DNA of 21,615 nucleotides, taken from contig JAHYZZ010000002.1 of assembly GCA_019424135.1 (NCBI GenBank), positions 1 through 21,615 of the forward strand, read 5' to 3'. Below, piece by piece: positions 6,654 to 13,537 of this stretch. The position numbers and the translations under genes were made by a program. The DNA comes from Lachnospiraceae bacterium (GTDB lineage: Bacteria > Bacillota > Clostridia > Lachnospirales > Lachnospiraceae). The notes beneath the pieces were generated by a model. It did not search any database and had not been told where the DNA came from. It worked only from the letters and a program-made list of their open reading frames with translations. How positions within the stretch are numbered: position 1 is the first letter of the stretch; every line of letters starts with the position of its first letter.

Positions 6654-8374
6654 AGATTGGAGATATCTGAATCAATCATCAGAGAGTAGTTTGTATGATA
6701 GATCACGAATCCAGGTCTTGCTCCATTTACTTTTTTTACATACTTCTTTTCCAGATAATCAACTTCTATCTTTTCATTTCCCCGTCCCTTTGAATAATAA
6801 GCGGCGAGCCTTCCGGCCTCTTCGAAGGTTCGGTCCGGGATTTCTTGACCGTCGCTTTTTAGGATGACATGAGATCCCGGGATCCCTTTTGCATGGAACC
6901 ACCAGTCGTTTGCCGAAGCAAAATGAAAGGTTAGTTCCTCGTTTTGAAGATTATTTTTACCCACATAAATATGATATCCGTCTGAAGATAGATAATGAAG
7001 AGGATGACTTAAAATGCGGGTTTTCTTTTTTGCCCCTTTGCGGCGGATATATCCGGCTGTGGACAGTTCTTCCTTGATCTGTGTCAGATCCTCTTCAGCA
7101 AGCGCGATATCCAAAGCGGTTTCTATAGATTCCAGATAATGAATCTCGTCTCTCGTCTCTTGAATGAGCTCTGTTAAAGCTTCATAAGTACGTTTTTGTT
7201 TATTATATCTGGCAAAATATTTCTGGGCATTTTCCCGGGGAGTTTTTATCGGATCCAGGGGGATGGTAATCTCTTTCCCTGTATAGTAGTTTAGTGCTGT
7301 CAGTTCCTTGGAGCCGTCAGGAAGCTGATAGCCGTACGTATTGATCAATTCTCCGTAGACTTTATAAAGATCTCGCTTTTCTGTGTCTTTTAGTTGTCTG
7401 GACTGGAGATCATATTTTTTACGGTTCCGTTCCAGAGCAGTCTGCACAATGTGTCTAAGATCCGCACTTTTTTGGCGGATACGGATCACTTGGTTTCTGA
7501 CTGCATAAAAGGTGCTCAAAACCTGAGAAATGGAAACAAATTCTTTTTTTTCAAGGTTTTGAAAATGAGCAAGAGGAAGGGCAGAAAACTCCCGGGGTGT
7601 GTTCCCTTCAAAATAGATGACGGGAGAGAAGTTTTTTGACTTTACATCCTCAAGATAATACCGGAATTGGCGGTAAAGATGCGTCAGAATGTCTTCAGAT
7701 AATTCTGACGCGGGCAAATGGGAGTCTACTCCACATAGAAAGCAGACTTCTTCTGCTGTTACGGAGCTGATGCCTGTGAAGCTTGTATAGATTGCTTTTG
7801 CCAGAGGAAGAGGTTTTCCATGGAGGGTCCTTGTGAAGTTTTCCAGAGAGACATCTAAGGGATTTTGTTTTGCCATTGTGTCTGGAATAAAATAGGTTCT
7901 GCCTGGGAGAACCTCGCGAACAGAGCTCATCTGAGCCGATACATGCTTGATGCTGTCGATAATCTTAAGCGTATCATCGCAGAAGATAATATTGCTGTGT
8001 TTTCCCATGATTTCAATAATGAGAAATTTTCTGCACAGATCCCCCAGTTCATCTAGATGTTCAACCTCCAATCGGATAATCCGTTCCAGTCCTGGCTGGG
8101 ATACGGAAATAATTTTTCCACCTCCAATGTGTTTACGTAGAAGCATACAAAAATTGGGAGCTGTCATGGGGCTGGGTTTGTTGGTGTCTGTCAGATAGAT
8201 CAGGGGAAGAGAAGCACTGGCAGAAATATACAGTCGGCGTTGACCTTCCCGCGTTTTTATGGTTAGTAGAAGTTCATCCTCCTCAGGCTGTGCAATTCTT
8301 GCGATCCTGCCGTTTAGGATGGTGTCATTTAGTTCTTTTGCAACTGCAGCTACTGTGATTCCGTCAAAAGCCAT
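6635..8374 (-). CDS. rqcH: RqcH / NFACT-family ribosome quality-control protein
   Basis: Homologue of bacterial RqcH and eukaryotic Rqc2, formerly annotated fibronectin-binding protein A. RqcH binds stalled 50S subunits and recruits tRNA-Ala to add C-terminal alanine tails that mark nascent chains for degradation. At 579 residues it is full length: the NFACT-N domain begins MAFDGITVAAVAKEL, a middle helix-hairpin region follows, then coiled-coil segments about 300-430 (rich in K, R, E, Q), then the NFACT-R domain near the end with ANDWWFHAKGIPGSHVILK. The tRNA-contact pair usually given as Asp97-Arg98 reads Glu97-Arg98 here. The start has AAGGAAGGA upstream. It is transcribed from a promoter that overlaps the opposing yicC promoter and ends in the shared hairpin at 6617-6653. 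Confidence 0.93.
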   Translation of the reverse strand: MAFDGITVAAVAKELNDTILNGRIARIAQPEEDELLLTIKTREGQRRLYISASASLPLIYLTDTNKPSPMTAPNFCMLLRKHIGGGKIISVSQPGLERIIRLEVEHLDELGDLCRKFLIIEIMGKHSNIIFCDDTLKIIDSIKHVSAQMSSVREVLPGRTYFIPDTMAKQNPLDVSLENFTRTLHGKPLPLAKAIYTSFTGISSVTAEEVCFLCGVDSHLPASELSEDILTHLYRQFRYYLEDVKSKNFSPVIYFEGNTPREFSALPLAHFQNLEKKEFVSISQVLSTFYAVRNQVIRIRQKSADLRHIVQTALERNRKKYDLQSRQLKDTEKRDLYKVYGELINTYGYQLPDGSKELTALNYYTGKEITIPLDPIKTPRENAQKYFARYNKQKRTYEALTELIQETRDEIHYLESIETALDIALAEEDLTQIKEELSTAGYIRRKGAKKKTRILSHPLHYLSSDGYHIYVGKNNLQNEELTFHFASANDWWFHAKGIPGSHVILKSDGQEIPDRTFEEAGRLAAYYSKGRGNEKIEVDYLEKKYVKKVNGARPGFVIYHTNYSLMIDSDISNLKAIQD

Positions 8375-8402
8375 CGTTAAATCCTTCCTTAAAAATATAG
8401 TT

Positions 8403-8434
8403 GTTTCTTAGTATATCAGTTTCTTAGTATATCA
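8403..8434. repeat. Tandem 16-bp direct repeat in rqcH promoter
   Basis: Two perfect, adjacent copies of GTTTCTTAGTATATCA (8403-8418 and 8419-8434). On the minus strand each copy contains TGATATACT, an extended -10 sequence, so the repeat duplicates a promoter element ahead of rqcH. Confidence 0.95.
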
Positions 8435-8454
8435 TAGTTGACGGGATATTCCAA
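8426..8454 (-). promoter_or_regulatory. rqcH promoter
   Basis: Minus strand TTGGAA (8454-8449), 17-base spacer, TATACT (8431-8426) with an upstream TG that makes it an extended -10. The second repeat copy offers another TGATATACT at 8418-8410 but without a fitting -35. Predicted start is near 8419, giving a leader of about 45 bases. Confidence 0.7.
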
Positions 8455-8466
8455 ATGCCTTATAAT
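8438..8466 (+). promoter_or_regulatory. yicC operon promoter
   Basis: TTGACG (8438-8443), a 17-base spacer and a perfect TATAAT (8461-8466). Predicted start is near 8473, about 56 bases before the yicC ATG. It interleaves with the minus-strand rqcH promoter, sharing bases 8438-8454. Confidence 0.8.
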
Positions 8467-8528
8467 TAACGATGGCATAAAATGCATTTTAAAGTATATT
8501 AAAAAATAAAGAAGAGGAATCTACTATT

Positions 8529-9410
8529 ATGATCAAAAGTATGACAGGTTTCGGGCGTTGCGAGGTATCGGAAGGACAAAGAAGATTTGTGGTGGAGATG
8601 AAAGGTGTCAACCACCGATATCTGGATGTCAATATCCGGATGCCGAAGAAGCTGAATTTTTTTGAGACAGCGATCCGTAATCTGCTGAAGGAAAGTGTAC
8701 AGAGAGGAAAAGTCGATATTTTTATTACCTACGAAGATCTGTCGGAAAGTCAGGTAGTGATCAAGTATAATGAAACGCTGGCCGGGGAATATTTAAACTA
8801 CTTCCATAAGATGCACGAGACCTTCGGCCTTGAGAATGATATACGTGTTTCCACACTGGCCCGGTGTCCGGAAGTATTGACGATGGAAGAACAGGCTGTT
8901 GATGAAGAAGAACTCTGGGCAGAACTTAAGAAAGCATTGGAAGGAGCCATTGCCCAGTTTGTCGAGACAAGGAGCATGGAAGGAGAAAACTTAAGAAGAG
9001 ATCTTCTGCAGAAGCTGGACGGCATGCGGATGCTTGCTGATCAGATTGAAGAACGTGCCCCGCAGATTATTGCAGAATATAGGCAGAAGCTGGAGGCAAA
9101 GGTAAAAGAACTTTTGGATGATACACAGATGGAGGAGAGCCGGATTGCTGCCGAGGTGGTTATGTTTGCGGATAAGATCTGTACCGATGAAGAAGTGGTG
9201 CGTCTGCGCAGTCATATTGTACATATGAAAGAAACTCTTCAGTCGGAGGAGACCGGTATCGGACGCAAGCTTGACTTTATTGCACAGGAGATGAATCGGG
9301 AGGCAAACACCATCCTTTCAAAAGCAAATGATCTGGAGACGTCTAACGTGGGCATCGACTTAAAGACAGAAATTGAAAAAGTCAGAGAACAGATTCAAAA
9401 TATCGAGTAG
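8529..9410 (+). CDS. yicC: YicC/YloC-family endoribonuclease
   Basis: YicC-family proteins were long annotated as stress-induced proteins of unknown function, and members have been described as endoribonucleases. The 293 residues begin with the diagnostic MIKSMTGFGR and an early VNHRYLDVNIRMP stretch of the N-terminal domain. The C-terminal DUF1732 region has GRKLDFIAQEMNREANTILSKAND and ends LKTEIEKVREQIQNIE, which fits the family closely. AGAGGAA precedes the ATG. It is the first gene of a long plus-strand run in which gmk follows 13 bases after the stop. The small remA (DUF370) gene that sits between these two in many Firmicutes is absent here. Confidence 0.93.
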   Translation: MIKSMTGFGRCEVSEGQRRFVVEMKGVNHRYLDVNIRMPKKLNFFETAIRNLLKESVQRGKVDIFITYEDLSESQVVIKYNETLAGEYLNYFHKMHETFGLENDIRVSTLARCPEVLTMEEQAVDEEELWAELKKALEGAIAQFVETRSMEGENLRRDLLQKLDGMRMLADQIEERAPQIIAEYRQKLEAKVKELLDDTQMEESRIAAEVVMFADKICTDEEVVRLRSHIVHMKETLQSEETGIGRKLDFIAQEMNREANTILSKANDLETSNVGIDLKTEIEKVREQIQNIE

Positions 9411-9423
9411 GGAGGAGCAGTTC

Positions 9424-10047
9424 ATGGATAAAAAAGGCATTCTGATCGTGGTTTCTGGATTTTCTGGTGCAGGAAAGGGAACCATTATGAAGGAACTGTT
9501 AAAGAAATATCAACAAAAATATGCATTGTCTGTTTCTGCTACTACCAGAGCGCCAAGACCGGGGGAGACGGAAGGACAAGAGTACTTTTTCCGGTCAGTG
9601 GAAGAATTTGAAAAAATGATTGCGAAAGAAGAATTGATAGAGTATGCTAAGTACGTGGACAATTATTATGGGACTCCGCGAACCTACGTAGAGGAACAGT
9701 TGGATGCAGGAAAGGATGTGATCCTTGAGATTGAAATTCAGGGTGCGTTAAAGGTAAAGGAGAAGTTTCCGCAAACGCTTTTGTTGTTTGTGACACCGCC
9801 TTCTGCTGAAGAATTGAAGCGCAGGCTTGTGGGTCGGGGAACAGAGACTCCTGAGGTGATTGAAAACCGAATGAAAAGAGCTGCCCAGGAGGCAGAGTTT
9901 ATGGACAGGTACGATTATCTCATCGTTAACGATGTGCTGGAGGAATGTGTGGAAGAAATGCACCAGATCATCCAGGGAGAGCATAGAAGAGGTTCCCGCA
10001 ATATTGCATTTATGGAAAAGATGAAAAAAGAGTTGAAAGGAGAATAA
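9424..10047 (+). CDS. gmk: Guanylate kinase
   Basis: Phosphorylates GMP to GDP with ATP, feeding GTP synthesis. The 207 residues carry the P-loop GFSGAGKGT at 12-20, then SVSATTRAPRPGETEGQEYFF, the GMP-binding region conserved in guanylate kinases, and further YYGTPRTYVEE and DVILEIEIQGALKVK. The length is normal. The ATG at 9424 has GGGAGGAG just upstream; an earlier in-frame ATG at 9373 lies inside yicC and would add a 17-residue extension not expected in the family. The rpoZ start codon follows the stop directly. Confidence 0.97.
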   Translation: MDKKGILIVVSGFSGAGKGTIMKELLKKYQQKYALSVSATTRAPRPGETEGQEYFFRSVEEFEKMIAKEELIEYAKYVDNYYGTPRTYVEEQLDAGKDVILEIEIQGALKVKEKFPQTLLLFVTPPSAEELKRRLVGRGTETPEVIENRMKRAAQEAEFMDRYDYLIVNDVLEECVEEMHQIIQGEHRRGSRNIAFMEKMKKELKGE

Positions 10048-10296
10048 ATGATGTTACACCCATCTTATACAGATCTGATGAAAGTGGTAAATAAAGATGT
10101 GGAAGAAGGCGAGACAAAGGTAGTAAACAGCCGGTATTCCATTGTAATGGCTACGGCAAAAAGAGCCAGAGAGATTATTGACGGTTCTATGCCGCTGGTT
10201 CCTGTAAAAGAAGGAGAAAAGCCTCTTTCTATAGCCATCGATGAGTTGAATCAATCTAAGATCAAGATTATTGGAGAAGAAGAGGAAGAAGATTAA
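10048..10296 (+). CDS. rpoZ: RNA polymerase omega subunit
   Basis: Omega binds the beta-prime subunit and helps RNA polymerase assembly. The 82-residue protein has the family core, with NSRYSIVMATAKRAREI (27-43) as the recognisable helix, and an acidic tail (EEEEED). The start ATG abuts the gmk stop, with AAAGGAG at 10036-10042; an ATG three bases later is possible. The gene order gmk-rpoZ is widely conserved in bacteria. A structured spacer separates it from rimO. Confidence 0.95.
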   Translation: MMLHPSYTDLMKVVNKDVEEGETKVVNSRYSIVMATAKRAREIIDGSMPLVPVKEGEKPLSIAIDELNQSKIKIIGEEEEED

Positions 10297-10311
10297 AAGG
10301 AAAAGAGAACA

Positions 10312-10375
10312 CGGCCGGGGGCAGTGGATACAGGGCAGATGCCGGAGGGTATCTGCCCTTCTTAGAAACCGGCCG
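10312..10375 (+). other. Nested hairpin in the rpoZ-rimO spacer
   Basis: An outer stem CGGCCGG (10312-10318) / CCGGCCG (10369-10375) encloses an inner stem GGGCAGAT (10333-10340) / ATCTGCCC (10351-10358). No U-tract follows, so it is not a standard terminator. The rimO ribosome site AGGAGGA begins one or two bases after the outer stem. Confidence 0.7.
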
Positions 10376-10387
10376 CAGGAGGAAAAG

Positions 10388-11713
10388 ATGAATCTATTGT
10401 TTATATCCCTTGGCTGTGATAAGAATCTGGTGGATTCTGAGGTGATGCTGGGGCTTCTGGCAAAAGAAGGATACCAGATGGTGGATGATGAATGCATGGC
10501 AGATGTGATTGTGATCAATACCTGCTGTTTTATTCATGATGCGAAGGAAGAAAGTATCCAGACAATTCTGGAGATGGCACAGTATAAGGAAGAAGGAAAA
10601 CTGAAGGCACTGATCGTGACAGGCTGTCTGGCCCAGCGGTATCAGCAGGAGATCTTAGATGAGATTCCGGAGGTGGATGCAGTCCTTGGGACAACGGCTT
10701 ACACGGAAATTATAGAGACAATCAAAGAAGCTTTGGAAGGGAAAGGTCATGTCCGGACTAAGGATCTGGATGCGCTTCCCCTTACAGATCCCCATAGAAT
10801 TGTGACTACTGGGGGACATTTTGCTTATCTGAAGATTGCAGAAGGCTGTGATAAACACTGTACCTATTGTATCATTCCAAAACTTCGAGGAAACTTCCGG
10901 AGTGTGCCAATGGAACGCCTGCTGGCAGAGGCAAAAGATCTGGCAGGGCAGGGGGTGAAGGAACTGATTCTGGTGGCCCAGGAGACGACTCTTTATGGAA
11001 AAGATCTGTACGGTGAAAAGTCGTTGCATCGTCTGCTTAGAGAGCTGTGCAAGATTGAGGGAATCCGCTGGATCCGAGTCCTTTACTGTTATCCGGAGGA
11101 AATCGATGATGCACTGATCCAGGTGATAAAGGAAGAGAAGAAGATCTGTCATTATCTTGATCTGCCAATTCAGCATGCCAGCGATAAGATCTTGAAGAGG
11201 ATGGGAAGAAGGACTTCTAAGGATCAGCTTGTGGAAGTGATTCAAAAGCTGCGAAGGGAAATCCCGGACATCTGTCTTCGTACTACGCTGATCACCGGTT
11301 TCCCGGGCGAGACACAAGAACAGCATCAGGAGCTGATGACCTTTGTAGATGAGATGGAGTTTGACCGATTGGGTGTATTTACGTATTCGCCGGAGGAGGA
11401 CACTCCGGCTGCGGAAATGCCGGATCAGGTTCCGGAAGAGGTTAAGGAAGAAAGACAGGCCCAGCTGATGGAGCTGCAGCAGGATATCGCTTTTGAACAA
11501 GCAGAAGAGATGGTAGGAAAAGAAGTCCTGGTAATGATTGAAGGCAAGGTGGCGGATGAAAATGCGTACGTTGGGAGGACCTACAAAGACGCGCCAAATG
11601 TGGACGGCCTGATTTTTGTGAATACGGAAGAAGAATTAATGTCCGGCGATTTTGCCAGAGTCAAGGTGACCGGAGCATTAGAATATGATTTGATAGGAGA
11701 GTTGATGTCATGA
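10388..11713 (+). CDS. rimO: Ribosomal protein uS12 methylthiotransferase
   Basis: RimO is a radical-SAM enzyme that adds a methylthio group to an Asp of ribosomal protein uS12. The protein has 441 residues. The N-terminal UPF0004 domain carries Cys10 (SLGCDKN), Cys46 (NTCCF) and Cys80 (TGCLAQ) for one Fe-S cluster. The radical-SAM motif C154-x3-C158-x2-C161 (CDKHCTYC) binds the second. A C-terminal TRAM domain runs from about 375 (GKEVLVMIEGK onward). SLGCDKNLVDSE and LRGNFRS separate RimO from MiaB. The start at 10388 has AGGAGGA upstream; an open frame reaching back to 10271 runs through the structured spacer and is not used. The stop overlaps the pgsA start (ATGA, 11710-11713). Confidence 0.96.
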   Translation: MNLLFISLGCDKNLVDSEVMLGLLAKEGYQMVDDECMADVIVINTCCFIHDAKEESIQTILEMAQYKEEGKLKALIVTGCLAQRYQQEILDEIPEVDAVLGTTAYTEIIETIKEALEGKGHVRTKDLDALPLTDPHRIVTTGGHFAYLKIAEGCDKHCTYCIIPKLRGNFRSVPMERLLAEAKDLAGQGVKELILVAQETTLYGKDLYGEKSLHRLLRELCKIEGIRWIRVLYCYPEEIDDALIQVIKEEKKICHYLDLPIQHASDKILKRMGRRTSKDQLVEVIQKLRREIPDICLRTTLITGFPGETQEQHQELMTFVDEMEFDRLGVFTYSPEEDTPAAEMPDQVPEEVKEERQAQLMELQQDIAFEQAEEMVGKEVLVMIEGKVADENAYVGRTYKDAPNVDGLIFVNTEEELMSGDFARVKVTGALEYDLIGELMS

Positions 11714-12252
11714 ATCTGCCAAATAAGTTAACTGTACTGAGAATAATTATGGTTCCGTTTTTCGTCTTTTTTATGTTGACGGACGTAGGAGGAGATGCTA
11801 ATAAATGGATCGCGCTGATTCTGTTTTGTGTGGCAAGCCTGACTGATATGCTGGACGGAAAGATTGCAAGGGCAAGGAATCTTGTGACAAATTTTGGAAA
11901 ATTTATGGATCCGCTGGCAGATAAGCTATTGGTATGTTCTGCCATGATCTGTATGATTCCGTCCGGCCAGCTGGCTGCCTGGTTCGTGATTGTGATCATT
12001 GCCCGGGAATTTATCATCAGCGGATTCCGGCTGGTGGCTTCAGATAACGGGATTGTCATCGCGGCCAGCTACTGGGGAAAATTCAAGACAGTTTCCCAGA
12101 TGCTTATGATCATTGTTCTGATCATGGATCTTGGAGGTGTGTTTGATATGATCGGGACAGCGCTGATCTGGATTTCCCTGATCCTTACGGTTGTGTCTCT
12201 GATTGATTATATTGCAAAAAATGTGCAGGTGTTGACTAAGGGAGGCATGTAA
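11710..12252 (+). CDS. pgsA: CDP-diacylglycerol-glycerol-3-phosphate 3-phosphatidyltransferase
   Basis: Integral-membrane enzyme making phosphatidylglycerol phosphate, the precursor of phosphatidylglycerol. The 180 residues contain the full CDP-alcohol phosphatidyltransferase signature: D46-x2-D49-G50-x2-A53-R54-x8-G63-x3-D67-x3-D71. Hydrophobic stretches (about residues 8-24, 33-45, 73-98, 120-140 and 148-170) match the multi-pass topology. MNLPNKLTVLRI at the start is typical. Its ATG overlaps the rimO stop by four bases, implying translational coupling; cinA starts two bases after its stop. Confidence 0.95.
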   Translation: MNLPNKLTVLRIIMVPFFVFFMLTDVGGDANKWIALILFCVASLTDMLDGKIARARNLVTNFGKFMDPLADKLLVCSAMICMIPSGQLAAWFVIVIIAREFIISGFRLVASDNGIVIAASYWGKFKTVSQMLMIIVLIMDLGGVFDMIGTALIWISLILTVVSLIDYIAKNVQVLTKGGM

Positions 12253-12253
12253 A

Positions 12254-13492
12254 ATGACGGTGGAACTGATCTGTGTGGGAACGGAGATTCTACTTGGAAA
12301 CATTGTAAATACTAATGCGGCCTATCTCTCACAGGAGTGCGCCCAAATTGGGTTGTCCTGCTATCATCAGAGTGTGGTGGGAGATAATGAGCAGAGGATG
12401 GAAGAAGCCATCCGGCTTGCAGTTTCCCGGTCAGATATCGTGATCTTAAGTGGAGGGCTTGGACCTACCCAGGATGATCTGACCAAAGAAGTGGCAGCAA
12501 AAGTGTTTGGAATGGGCCTTTATGAGGACTCCCATACCAGGGAACGAATCACGGAGTATTTTCTTCAGAATCACAGAGGACAGATTACATCCAATAACTG
12601 GAAACAGGCACTTGTACCCGACGGAGCGCTGGTTGTGGATAATGATAATGGAACAGCGCCGGGTCTTATTCTGGAAAAGGATGGAAAGAGAGCCATCTTA
12701 CTTCCAGGCCCTCCGAATGAGTTAAAACCGATGTTTGAAAAGGATATCCGCCCTTATTTAAATCGGCTGGTACCAGAAGGAATCTTTTCCAGGATGATCA
12801 AGATCTGCGGCCTGGGTGAGAGTAAAGTCGAGTCAATGATCATGGATCTGATGGAACAGCAGTCGAATCCTACGATTGCCCCTTATGCAAAGACAGGAGA
12901 GGTGCATCTAAGAGTGACTGCCAGGGCCAGAAGCAAGGAAGAAGCAGAAGAAATGATGGCACCTCTTCTGTCTGAACTGTCCAAGCGGTTTCAAGGTGAC
13001 ATTTTCACGATGGAAGAAGATATTACGTTGGAAGAGGCTGTGGTAAATCTTTTAAAAGAAAAACAGATAACCGTCACGACAGCAGAGTCCTGTACCGGCG
13101 GTCTGCTGGCCGGACGCCTTCTTAATGTACCTGGAGCTTCAGCAGTGTACATGGAAGGTTATATTACCTATTCAAATCAGGCAAAGGAAAAGCTCTTAGG
13201 AGTTTCTCATAAGACGCTAGAGCAGTTTGGAGCAGTCAGTCCTCAAACCGCATGCGAGATGGCAAAAGGTGCAGCTTTGGCCGCAAAAGCAGATATGGCC
13301 ATATCAGTAACAGGCATTGCAGGTCCGGACGGCGGTTCAATGGAAAAACCGGTGGGTTTGGTGTATATCGGCTGCTATACAAAGGGAAGAACCTATGCAG
13401 AGGAGTTCCATTTTACCGGAAACCGTGCAAAAAACAGGGATACTGCTGTGGCTAAAGCACTAACTATGTTGCGGAGTGCTTTGATTGACTGA
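12254..13492 (+). CDS. cinA: CinA-family protein (nicotinamide-nucleotide amidase / MoCF domain)
   Basis: CinA joins an N-terminal MoCF-like domain (CinA/COG1058) to a C-terminal PncC domain that deamidates NMN in pyridine-nucleotide recycling; the name reflects competence linkage in some species. The 412 residues show CVGTEILLGNIVNTNAAYLS near the start and GGLGPTQDDLT at 67-77 in the first domain. The second domain begins near residue 255, with TAESCTGGLLAGRLL about 275-289, and later SVTGIAGPDGG and KPVGLVYIG. The gene starts one base after the pgsA stop, with GGGAGG overlapping the end of pgsA. The order pgsA-cinA is common in Firmicutes, often followed by recA; here a GNAT fusion gene follows instead. 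Confidence 0.94.
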   Translation: MTVELICVGTEILLGNIVNTNAAYLSQECAQIGLSCYHQSVVGDNEQRMEEAIRLAVSRSDIVILSGGLGPTQDDLTKEVAAKVFGMGLYEDSHTRERITEYFLQNHRGQITSNNWKQALVPDGALVVDNDNGTAPGLILEKDGKRAILLPGPPNELKPMFEKDIRPYLNRLVPEGIFSRMIKICGLGESKVESMIMDLMEQQSNPTIAPYAKTGEVHLRVTARARSKEEAEEMMAPLLSELSKRFQGDIFTMEEDITLEEAVVNLLKEKQITVTTAESCTGGLLAGRLLNVPGASAVYMEGYITYSNQAKEKLLGVSHKTLEQFGAVSPQTACEMAKGAALAAKADMAISVTGIAGPDGGSMEKPVGLVYIGCYTKGRTYAEEFHFTGNRAKNRDTAVAKALTMLRSALID

Positions 13493-13537
13493 CGACGGTA
13501 CGGATTGCAGTCTTATCGGGTAAAACAGGAGGATGAT

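Noticed and set aside
10271..10387. Upstream extension of rimO to 10271
   Set aside because: It would overlap rpoZ and translate the hairpin spacer into a Lys/Arg-rich leader; AGGAGGA directly precedes the ATG at 10388 and the protein then begins as RimO does.
10655..11500. 281-codon minus-strand open frame opposite rimO
   Set aside because: Opposite strand of a clear RimO with intact motifs; no ribosome site and no family resemblance.
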